Shown here in pieces: positions 6,128-11,829 of a stretch of DNA of 11,829 bases; position 1 is the first letter of the stretch, and each line of letters opens with the position of its first letter. A program made the translations under genes and the position numbers. The notes under the pieces were generated by a model. The model was not told where the DNA came from and made no database searches. It saw nothing but the letters and a program-made list of their open reading frames with translations. The stretch is from DATJFQ01 sp035495555 (lineage in GTDB: Bacteria > Acidobacteriota > Vicinamibacteria > Vicinamibacterales > 2-12-FULL-66-21). The DNA is taken from positions 1 to 11,829 of the forward strand of contig DATJFQ010000072.1 in NCBI GenBank assembly GCA_035495555.1, given 5' to 3'.

Positions 6128-7058
6128 CCGTCTGAAGGTGGCCGTGATCGGCGCCGGTCATCTCGGGAAGCACCATGCCCGGCTGCTCGGAGGCCTGGAC
6201 GGGGCGCAACTCGTTGCCGTCGCTGATATCGACGCCGAGCGCGCGCGGACCTCGGCGTCACCGGCCGGTGCGAGAGCGACGACGGACTATCGCGAGCTGT
6301 TCGACACAGTCGATGCGGTCTCGATCGCCGTGCCGACGGAACTGCACCATCAGGTGGCGCTGCCGTTCCTCGAGCGCGGCAAAGGCGTGCTTGTCGAAAA
6401 GCCGATGGCGCGGTCGGTCGCGGAAGCGGACGAACTCATCGCCGCGGCCGCGAAGACCGGTTCGACCCTCCTGGTCGGCCACACGGAGCGGTACAACCCG
6501 GCGGTCGCTGCCGTCTGGCCGATTGTGTCGTCGCCGCGCTTCATCGAGGTGCACCGGCTCGGGTCGTTCCCGGATCGCAGTCTGGACATCGACGTCGTGT
6601 TCGACCTGATGATCCACGATCTCGACATCATCCTGGCCATGGTCCGCTCCGAGGTCGCGTCGTTCGAGGCTGTCGGCGTACCGGTGCTCACGTCGAAGTA
6701 CGACATCGCGAACGCGCGGCTGCGATTCGCCAACGGATGCATCGCGAACGTGACGGCGAGCCGCATAAGCCGTGAGCGCGTGCGGAAGATCCGGTTCTTC
6801 CAGCCCGATTCCTATATTTCGATCGATTACGCGGAGCAGGAAGTCGAGGGCTGGCGGCTCGTGCGCCGCGCCGACGCTGAGCGTCCCGGCATCGAAGGCG
6901 GCCGTCTGCCGGTGGTTCGGGAGGAGCCGCTGAAACGCGAGCTGCTCGATTTCATCGGCGCCGTCCGCGACAACCGTCGGCCCCTCGTCACGGGCGAGGA
7001 CGGCCGGCGCGCGCTGGCGCTGGCGCAGCAAATTGCAGAGAGAATGGAGAGCGTGTAG
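6120..7058 (+). CDS. Gfo/Idh/MocA-family NAD(P)-dependent oxidoreductase in the lipid A cluster
   Basis: 312 residues. The N-terminal Rossmann domain has VAVIGAGHLGKHHA with GAGHLG at 11-16; the family hallmark EKP is at 93-95 (VLVEKPM), with its lysine usually catalytic. The C-terminal alpha/beta domain shows GHTERYNP at 120-127 and LMIHDLDIIL at 163-172, whose His/Asp is the typical active-site pair. GTG 6120 lies inside the end of lpxI, and starting there gives a full Rossmann fold. The substrate is not readable from sequence, but it is probably a nucleotide sugar. A related enzyme, GnnA, oxidises the 3-position of UDP-GlcNAc so that transaminase GnnB can add an amine, giving amide-linked acyl chains in lipid A. 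The location with lpxA and lpxI fits, but no gnnB is seen here. Oxidoreductases of this family next to lpxI are also found without a proven role. Family call secure, function open. Confidence 0.88.
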   Translation: MSDRLKVAVIGAGHLGKHHARLLGGLDGAQLVAVADIDAERARTSASPAGARATTDYRELFDTVDAVSIAVPTELHHQVALPFLERGKGVLVEKPMARSVAEADELIAAAAKTGSTLLVGHTERYNPAVAAVWPIVSSPRFIEVHRLGSFPDRSLDIDVVFDLMIHDLDIILAMVRSEVASFEAVGVPVLTSKYDIANARLRFANGCIANVTASRISRERVRKIRFFQPDSYISIDYAEQEVEGWRLVRRADAERPGIEGGRLPVVREEPLKRELLDFIGAVRDNRRPLVTGEDGRRALALAQQIAERMESV

Positions 7059-7067
7059 GGGAGGGCG

Positions 7068-7086
7068 GAGAGAGAGAGAGAGAGAG
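7068..7086. repeat. GA dinucleotide microsatellite
   Basis: About nine GA units directly precede TTTT and the palindromic element, 10 bases after the oxidoreductase stop. Such a tract is prone to slippage; it lies outside any coding region. Confidence 0.9.
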
Positions 7087-7089
7087 TTT

Positions 7090-7351
7090 TACTAAGAGGC
7101 CACGGAGGCCACGGAGTATCCACGCCGAGGCCATTGCGCGACGGTGGCGGGCGCCGGCGGGCACGGACATCGCGCCGCCGGCCTTCGGTCGGGCGGTCGG
7201 CGTGGCCACGAATTCACAGATGCAAGCGGCAATCGCTGCTGACCCGTTTGCATCTGTGAATTCGTGACCACACCGCCCCGCGTAGCGGGGCGCGATGTCG
7301 ATGCCCTCGAGGACGATGGCCGTCCTCCGTGGCCTTCGTGGCCTCTTAGTA
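7090..7351. repeat. Nested palindromic intergenic element of about 262 bp
   Basis: The 321-base gap between the oxidoreductase and ubiD-like genes has no credible gene. It is a set of nested inverted repeats in the right order to fold as one long hairpin. Outer arms 7090-7116 / 7325-7351 are 27 bases with one mismatch (a G-U wobble in RNA) and contain tandem 9-base GGCCACGGA units. Next are GGCCAT 7129-7134 / ATGGCC 7316-7321, then 11 perfect bases at 7166-7176 / 7289-7299 (GACATCGCGCC). Innermost, 7207-7225 / 7248-7266 are 19 perfect bases (CACGAATTCACAGATGCAA), extended by GTGG/CCAC past one mismatch, with a 22-base apical loop (7226-7247). A small local stem CCCCGC-GTA-GCGGGG is at 7276-7290. 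There is no transposase or obvious target duplication, so a non-autonomous or REP/MITE-like element is one reading. It separates the lipid A and menaquinone genes and may block read-through. Confidence 0.85.
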
Positions 7352-7379
7352 GACCTCCTCCCCGGACCTCGAGACGACG

Positions 7380-8834
7380 ATGTACAGAGATCTCAACGAC
7401 TTCATCTCGGCGCTCGACCGCGAGCGCGAACTCGCGCGTATCAGCGAGCCGGTGCACCCGGATCTCGAGATCGCGGCCGTCACCGACCGCGTGTCGAAAT
7501 CACCGGGCGGCGGGCCCGCCTTGCTCTTCGAACGGCCCACCGGCTACGACATTCCCGTTGCCGTGAATCTGTTCGGCTCCGACCGGCGCATCTGCATGGC
7601 GCTCGGAGTGAAGCATCTCGACGAGCTCGCAGCAGAGATCGAAGAACTGACGTCGCCGAAAATGCCGTCGGGGATGCTCGACGCGCTCAAGATGCTCCCG
7701 ACCGTCAATCGCTTGCGCGATCTCATGCCCAGGACCGTCACGAGCGCACCGTGCCAGGAGGTCGTGCGCAAGGACGCTTCGCTCGACGAGCTGCCGATCC
7801 TGAAGACGTGGCCGGAAGACGGCGGCCGCTACATCACCTTCCCGCTCGTCTTCACGAAGGATCCGGAAACAGGCATGCGGAACATCGGCACCTACCGCAT
7901 GCAGGTGTTCGACGGTCGCACGACCGGCATGCACTGGCAGCGGCACAAAGGCGGCGCGCAGCACTATCGGGTCGCGGAGCGGTTGAACGAGCGTCTTCCG
8001 GTTGCCGTCGCGCTGGGACCCGATCCCGCTCTCGCGTACTCCGCGACGGCACCCATGCCGGAAGGCCTCGATGAACTCCTCCTTGCGGGATTCCTGCGCC
8101 GGGAACGGGTGGACCTCGTCAAGTGCGTGACCGTCGATCTCGAAGTGCCCGCGAACGCGCAGATCGTGCTCGAAGGCTACGTCGAGCCACGCGAACGTCG
8201 CAGGGAAGGACCGTTTGGAGACCACACCGGCTTCTACTCGCATCCCGACGACTACCCCGTGTTCCACATCACGTGCATCACCCGGAGGAAGAAGCCGGTT
8301 TATCTGACGACCGTCGTCGGGATTCCACCGATGGAGGACTACTATCTCGGCAAGGCCAGCGAGCGGATCTTCCTGCCGCTCATCCGGAAAACGCTTCCCG
8401 AGATCATCGACATGCATTTCCCGGCGGCGGGGATTTTTCACAACATCGTGATCGTGTCGATCGACAAGCGGTACCCGGGCCACGCGCGCAAGATCATGAA
8501 CGCTGTGTGGGGACTGGGCCAGCTGATGTTCTCGAAGACGATCATCGTCGTCGACAAGGACGTCGACGTTCAGAACGAAGCTGAGGTCGCGTGGATTGTC
8601 GGAACGCATTACGATCCTGAACGGGACGTGCAGTTCACGCGCGGGCCGGTGGACGATCTCGAGGACGCGAGCGACCTGCCGGCCTACGGGAGCAAGATGG
8701 GCATCGACGCGACCCGCAAGTGGCCGTCGGAAGGGTTCACCCGGCCGTGGCCGAAGCGCATCACCGCCAGCGGCCCGTCGGCGCAGAAGGCCGACGCGCT
8801 CTGGGAGAAGATCCGGAAGGGCTGGAAGCAATGA
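7380..8834 (+). CDS. mqnL: UbiD-family prFMN-dependent decarboxylase, probable MqnL of the futalosine pathway
   Basis: 484 residues, full length for UbiD. These enzymes use prenylated FMN, made by a UbiX-type partner, to decarboxylate aromatic acids. In the futalosine route the homologue MqnL decarboxylates the (prenylated) 1,4-dihydroxy-6-naphthoate intermediate. Seen: the cofactor/metal segment N168-IGTYR173-MQVFDGR, followed by TTGMHWQRHKGG at 181-192; the acidic active-site loop EGPFGDHTGFY at 276-286, with the Glu/Asp pair and Arg173 as the E(D)-R-E type catalytic set; PPMEDYYLG at 316-324; and the C-terminal HARKIMNAVWG region. ATG 7380 has no good ribosome site but begins the conserved YRDLNDFI start. 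The gene ends in ATGA shared with the next gene, tying it to mqn genes, which is why MqnL is preferred over UbiD of ubiquinone synthesis. No ubiX or ubiA partner lies in the window. UbiD membership is certain, the MqnL role likely. Confidence 0.85.
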   Translation: MYRDLNDFISALDRERELARISEPVHPDLEIAAVTDRVSKSPGGGPALLFERPTGYDIPVAVNLFGSDRRICMALGVKHLDELAAEIEELTSPKMPSGMLDALKMLPTVNRLRDLMPRTVTSAPCQEVVRKDASLDELPILKTWPEDGGRYITFPLVFTKDPETGMRNIGTYRMQVFDGRTTGMHWQRHKGGAQHYRVAERLNERLPVAVALGPDPALAYSATAPMPEGLDELLLAGFLRRERVDLVKCVTVDLEVPANAQIVLEGYVEPRERRREGPFGDHTGFYSHPDDYPVFHITCITRRKKPVYLTTVVGIPPMEDYYLGKASERIFLPLIRKTLPEIIDMHFPAAGIFHNIVIVSIDKRYPGHARKIMNAVWGLGQLMFSKTIIVVDKDVDVQNEAEVAWIVGTHYDPERDVQFTRGPVDDLEDASDLPAYGSKMGIDATRKWPSEGFTRPWPKRITASGPSAQKADALWEKIRKGWKQ

Positions 8835-9685
8835 TCACGGCAATCGATGCGGCGGAGGCGCAGCGCATCCTCGAGAGCCCCGACCTGATTGCGATCGGCA
8901 TGCGAGCCGACGAAGTGCGCCGGCAGATACACGGCACCCGCACGACATTCGTCCGCGTCTTCGAGATTCACGCCGACGCGGTTCCTTCCGTCCTGCCGGA
9001 TCGCGTGTCGGCGGGGGAGTTTCGCATCGGCGGGCGCCCGGCGTCCATCGACGCGGCAGTGGCCGCGGTGCGGCGTGCGGCGACGCTCGCGGCCGGTGGG
9101 CCGGTCACCGGCTTCAGCCTCGAGGACCTGCGGACCCTTGCCGGTCCCTCCTTCAGCGATTTGTGCACAGCGCTGCACGACGCGGGGCTGCACGGGATCG
9201 CCGAGACAGAGGTCGATCGTCTTCATCCCGGAACGGCGGCCGCGGTGGTCCAGGCGCGCGTCTGCGGGCTCGCCGTGACCCGTCTCACCGTGCGCGAGCT
9301 TCCCGGGGAGGACCGCGTGAACGTCGTGCTGCGCGCCCGCGAGCTGCACGACGCGGTAGGCGGTTTCCGGGTATTCGCGCCGCTGCCGCGGAGCGTATCG
9401 GTGGCCGCGCCGTCCACCGGGTACGACGACGTCAAGCAAGTGGCCATCGCAAGGCTCCTTGCCACCGGTATCGACTCGATCCAGGTGGACTGGCCGCTCT
9501 ACGGTCCCAAGCTCGCGCAGTTCGCGCTGACCATCGGCGCAGACGATGTCGACGGCGTCGCGGCGGTCGATCCCGGCACCCTGGGCACCCGGCGGAGCCC
9601 GCTCGAGGAGATTCGCGGGAACATCCGATCGGCCGGGCTCGAACCCGTGGAGAGGAACGCCCGCTACGAGGTGATCGGCCGATGA
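8831..9685 (+). CDS. MqnE-like protein lacking the radical-SAM cluster motif (putative pseudoenzyme)
   Basis: 284 residues; ATG 8831 overlaps the upstream stop (ATGA). True MqnE (aminofutalosine synthase) is about 370 residues and carries CX3CX2C. Here the N-terminus (SPDLIAIGMRADEVRRQIHG, 16-35) matches the MqnE lead-in, but where the NxTNVCxxxCxxC loop should follow, the chain reads FEIHADAVPSVLP (44-56). The only cysteines are C112 and C145, unsuited to a cluster. About 90 residues of barrel are missing, including the HPDLP strand. From 94 on the MqnE order resumes: FSLEDLRTLAG, LHDAGLHGIAETEVD where GLDSLPGGGAE is expected (the SAM-binding glycines are lost), RARELHDAVGGFRVFAPL (168-185), VAIARLL, GPKLAQFALTIGADDVDG (225-242) and NARYEVI (276-282). 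KLAQ and DVDG resemble MqnE more than MqnC. The frame is open, codon use is like its neighbours, and both junctions are ATGA overlaps, so it appears maintained. It cannot do radical-SAM chemistry as written; a structural or partner role, or decay, are the options. Homology judged by eye. Confidence 0.8.
   Translation: MITAIDAAEAQRILESPDLIAIGMRADEVRRQIHGTRTTFVRVFEIHADAVPSVLPDRVSAGEFRIGGRPASIDAAVAAVRRAATLAAGGPVTGFSLEDLRTLAGPSFSDLCTALHDAGLHGIAETEVDRLHPGTAAAVVQARVCGLAVTRLTVRELPGEDRVNVVLRARELHDAVGGFRVFAPLPRSVSVAAPSTGYDDVKQVAIARLLATGIDSIQVDWPLYGPKLAQFALTIGADDVDGVAAVDPGTLGTRRSPLEEIRGNIRSAGLEPVERNARYEVIGR
9668..9674 (+). promoter_or_regulatory. Ribosome binding site of mqnA inside the upstream gene
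   Basis: GAGGTGA, a full match to the anti-Shine-Dalgarno core, lies 7 bases before ATG 9682 within the last codons of the MqnE-like gene. It supports this start for mqnA and coupled translation. Confidence 0.65.
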
Positions 9686-10473
9686 AGGCGGTGCGCCTCG
9701 GAGCTGTCGACTATCTCAATGCGAGGCCGCTCGTCTACGGCCTGGAAATGCGCAGCGATCTCTTCACGGTGCGATACGACGTCCCGTCCAAGTGCGCCGC
9801 GCTGCTCCACGAAGGGTCCATCGACGTGGGGATGATCCCGTCGATCGAGTACCTGCGCGGCGATGCGTATCGAATCGTTCCGGGTGCGGGCATCATCTCG
9901 GAGGGGCCCGTCGCCTCGGTGGCGCTGTTCACGACGGTGCCCGTCCAGCAGGTTCGGACCATTGCCGCCGACACGAGCTCGCGGACGTCGAACGCGCTGC
10001 TCCACGTGCTCTGCATGGAGCGGTTCGGAATCGACCCGGAGTTCCGGCCGATGCATCCGGATGCCGCCACGATGCTGCGCTCCTGCGACGCCGCGCTCCT
10101 CATTGGCGACCCTGCCTTGTTTCTCGACTACAAGGCGCTCGGCGCGGCCAAGGTGGATCTGGGCGAACAATGGACCGCGATGACCGGGCTGCCGTTCGTG
10201 TGGGCGTTCTGGGCAGGGCGGCCGTCGGCGCTGACGCGCGAGGGTGTGGACGCGCTTCTCGCGGCCCGCGATGCCGGCATCGCCGCTTCGGATGCAATCG
10301 CGACGGCCTATTGCGGTGCGGAGCGGGCCGCCCGGGGCAGGGCGTATTTGAGGGACAATATCCGCTACAGCCTCGGCGAGCGCGAGGAAGCCGGGCTTCG
10401 GATGTACTACGAGTTGGCGGGCAAGCACGGGCTGGTCGAAACCGTCGCTCCCCCGGCCTTTTATCACCAATGA
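9682..10473 (+). CDS. mqnA: MqnA, chorismate dehydratase
   Basis: 263 residues. MqnA opens the futalosine pathway by dehydrating chorismate to 3-[(1-carboxyvinyl)oxy]benzoate in the cytoplasm. The fold is a two-lobed periplasmic-binding-protein type used as an enzyme. Seen: N-terminal RLGAVDYLNARPL with YLNARPL at 11-17, the family signature; IDVGMIPSIEYLR at 47-59; the DTSSRTSNALLHVL hinge segment at 97-110; DAALLIGDPAL at 136-146; and LPFVWAFWAGR at 170-180, all in the expected order. Length is normal and there is no signal peptide. The start overlaps the previous stop and the end overlaps mqnC, both as ATGA. MqnD shares the fold but has a different signature; YLNARPL and the chain order favour MqnA. 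Confidence 0.93.
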   Translation: MKAVRLGAVDYLNARPLVYGLEMRSDLFTVRYDVPSKCAALLHEGSIDVGMIPSIEYLRGDAYRIVPGAGIISEGPVASVALFTTVPVQQVRTIAADTSSRTSNALLHVLCMERFGIDPEFRPMHPDAATMLRSCDAALLIGDPALFLDYKALGAAKVDLGEQWTAMTGLPFVWAFWAGRPSALTREGVDALLAARDAGIAASDAIATAYCGAERAARGRAYLRDNIRYSLGEREEAGLRMYYELAGKHGLVETVAPPAFYHQ

Positions 10474-11705
10474 CGACAGGCGATCTGGCGGCAAAAATTC
10501 GTGCTGGCGGACGGCTCGACAGGGCCGAGGCGCTGGAGTTGTACACCAGCGCTCCGACATCTCTCCTCGGCCGCCTGGCCAGCGAGGTCCGTGCCCGCAC
10601 TAACCCCGGAAATGTCGTCACGTACATCATCGACCGCAACGTCAACTACACCAACGTCTGCATCGCGCGCTGCAACTTCTGCGCGTTCTACCGCCCCGTG
10701 GGCTCGGCCGAGGGATATGTTCTCGGCTTCGACGAGATCTTCAGGAAGATCGACGAGACCATGGCGCTTGGCGGCGGGCAGCTGCTGCTCCAGGGCGGGC
10801 ATAATCCCGACCTGCCTCTTGCCTGGTACGAAGACCTGTTCCGCGCGGTGAAGCAGCGGTATCCCACGTTCCGGCTGCATGCGCTCTCGCCTCCCGAAGT
10901 GATTCACCTGTCGCGTCTCTCGCGCCTGCCTGTGCCGGAGATCATCCATCGGCTCGTCGCGTGCGGGCTGGACAGCATCCCGGGCGGCGGCGCCGAGATT
11001 CTCGTGGACCGCGTCCGGAAGCTGCTCAACTGTTACAGCAAGGCAACCGCGGACGAGTGGCTCGACGTCATGCGTCACGCGCATCGGGCGGGGCTGCGGA
11101 CGACGGCGACCATGATGTACGGGACGGTTGAAACGATGGAGGAGCGGCTGGAACACCTGTTCCGGCTGCGTGAGCTCCAGGACGAAAGCCGCGGCGCGGG
11201 CGGCGCCTCCGCGGGATTCACCGCGTTCATCACCTGGAGCTACCAGCCGGACCACACCGAGCTCGGGGGATCCGAGGCGACCGGCGTGGAATACCTGCGG
11301 ACGCTCGCGATGGCGCGCCTGGTGCTGGACAACTTCGACAACCTGCAGGCGTCGTGGGTCACGCAGGGGGGAAAGGTCGGGCAGCTGAGCCTCGCCTTTG
11401 GCGCCAACGACATGGGCAGCGTCATGATCGAAGAGAATGTCGTGCGGGCGGCGGGCGCGAGCTACTGCATGGACGAAATCGAGATCGTGCGGAACATCGA
11501 GAACGCCGGGTTCGTCGCCAGGCGGCGCAACATGCACTACGAAGTGCAGGGGGATCCGATCTTCCGGGAGCGCGAGGTGCCGCGCATGCTGGAGCTTGCC
11601 GTGGCGCGAGCGGAAGGGGACTCGTCACGGCCACCGGAAATCGTCCGCTACGCCGCGCGGAGCGCAGCCGAGAAGAAGGCCCGCCGCGAGCAGTCAGCGG
11701 AGTAG
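10470..11705 (+). CDS. mqnC: MqnC, cyclic dehypoxanthinyl futalosine synthase (radical SAM)
   Basis: 411 residues. MqnC uses a 5'-deoxyadenosyl radical to cyclise dehypoxanthinyl futalosine into the spiro/cyclic precursor of the naphthoate ring. Seen: YIIDRNVNYTNVCIARCNFC with the CX3CX2C cluster ligands C64, C68 and C71; GGGQLLLQGGHNPDLP at 101-116; LHALSPPEVIHL at 136-147; GLDSIPGGGAEILVDRVRK at 166-184, which holds the SAM-contacting glycines; RTTATMMYG at 210-218; GFTAFITWSYQPDHTEL at 249-265; and GGKVGQLSLAFGANDMGSVMIEENVV at 300-325. The wording (IIDRNVNYTN, SPPE, LVDRVRK, DMGSVMIEENVV) matches MqnC rather than MqnE. ATG 10470 overlaps the mqnA stop as ATGA with no ribosome site, consistent with coupling. 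The C-terminal 25 residues are a charged tail. No essential residue appears missing. Confidence 0.93.
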   Translation: MTTGDLAAKIRAGGRLDRAEALELYTSAPTSLLGRLASEVRARTNPGNVVTYIIDRNVNYTNVCIARCNFCAFYRPVGSAEGYVLGFDEIFRKIDETMALGGGQLLLQGGHNPDLPLAWYEDLFRAVKQRYPTFRLHALSPPEVIHLSRLSRLPVPEIIHRLVACGLDSIPGGGAEILVDRVRKLLNCYSKATADEWLDVMRHAHRAGLRTTATMMYGTVETMEERLEHLFRLRELQDESRGAGGASAGFTAFITWSYQPDHTELGGSEATGVEYLRTLAMARLVLDNFDNLQASWVTQGGKVGQLSLAFGANDMGSVMIEENVVRAAGASYCMDEIEIVRNIENAGFVARRRNMHYEVQGDPIFREREVPRMLELAVARAEGDSSRPPEIVRYAARSAAEKKARREQSAE

Positions 11706-11729
11706 GCCGGGGCCTTCCGGAATCCCAGG

Positions 11730-11829
11730 ATGCCGCAGTTATACCGGGCCCGCTGGGTGCTGCCCATCGGCAGCCCTCCTCGACGCGACGGGTGGGTCCT
11801 CACGCACGGCGGCACCATCCTCGGCTGCG
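11730..11829 (+). CDS. Amidohydrolase N-terminus, possible aminofutalosine deaminase (MqnX-like), cut by window end
   Basis: Only 33 codons are visible from ATG 11730, 24 bases after the mqnC stop. The sequence YRARWVLPIGSPPRRDGWV followed by THGGTILG has the pattern of the N-terminal beta-sandwich of metal-dependent amidohydrolases (usual form YRARWVLPI-PPI-GWV-GRI-VG). The metal-binding HxH motif would lie beyond the window. In several futalosine-pathway bacteria an amidohydrolase of this family (MqnX) deaminates aminodeoxyfutalosine, so location after mqnC fits. Related members deaminate S-adenosylhomocysteine or methylthioadenosine, or act on guanine. Family moderately sure, role inferred. 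Confidence 0.65.
   Translation, partial: MPQLYRARWVLPIGSPPRRDGWVLTHGGTILGC

Noticed and set aside
7068..7379. Replication origin, CRISPR or attachment site in the repeat-rich gap
   Set aside because: No DnaA boxes, no regular repeat-spacer pattern, no tRNA or integrase nearby.
7500..8831. Long open frame on the minus strand opposite the UbiD-like gene (about 440 codons)
   Set aside because: Arg/His-rich shadow translation typical of high-GC coding DNA; the plus strand encodes a full conserved UbiD protein.
8596..9669. Plus-strand frame running open upstream of mqnA through the MqnE-like gene
   Set aside because: Its upstream part is Arg-rich out-of-frame translation; only the part from ATG 9682 matches a family and has a ribosome site.
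9792..10469. N-terminal extension of mqnC into mqnA
   Set aside because: The extension is out-of-frame mqnA sequence; conserved MqnC sequence begins after ATG 10470, which overlaps the mqnA stop.

Overview
The window is high-GC DNA, estimated by eye at about 65%. It carries outer-membrane biogenesis and lipid A genes (BamA, a Skp-like chaperone, LpxA, LpxI), so the host is a Gram-negative, LPS-making bacterium. It also carries genes of the futalosine (Mqn) route to menaquinone instead of the classical Men route. Use of LpxI rather than LpxH, a Gfo/Idh/MocA oxidoreductase beside it, and the mqn genes together suggest Acidobacteriota, perhaps the Vicinamibacteria. This assignment is inference from gene content, not from a marker gene.

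Left part, 1-7058 (envelope). A 5'-truncated bamA (1-2532) is followed by skp (2618-3268). Next, after a hairpin repeat, comes one reading frame that fuses the FabZ dehydratase to the LpxA acyltransferase (3363-4628). A small lipoprotein gene on the minus strand (4762-5175) interrupts the cluster. It is followed by lpxI (5279-6127), which overlaps a Gfo/Idh/MocA oxidoreductase by 8 bases (6120-7058). FabZ and LpxA handle the 3-hydroxyacyl-ACP and its first transfer to UDP-GlcNAc. LpxI later cuts UDP-2,3-diacylglucosamine to lipid X. BamA and Skp insert and chaperone outer-membrane proteins. lpxD and lpxB, common members of such clusters, are not in the window.

Middle, 7059-7379. This stretch has no gene. 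It holds a GA microsatellite and a nested palindrome of about 262 bp whose outer arms are built from 9-base GGCCACGGA units.

Right part, 7380-11829 (menaquinone). A tightly overlapping run of four genes reads UbiD-family decarboxylase (probably MqnL), an MqnE-like protein that lacks the radical-SAM cysteine motif, MqnA (chorismate dehydratase) and MqnC (radical-SAM cyclase). Each junction is an ATGA overlap. After a 24-base gap comes the first 33 codons of an amidohydrolase, plausibly the aminofutalosine deaminase of the same pathway. The cysteine-less MqnE relative is the most unusual item: it is intact, in frame and translationally coupled, but cannot be a conventional radical-SAM enzyme.

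No tRNA, rRNA, CRISPR array or transposase gene was seen.
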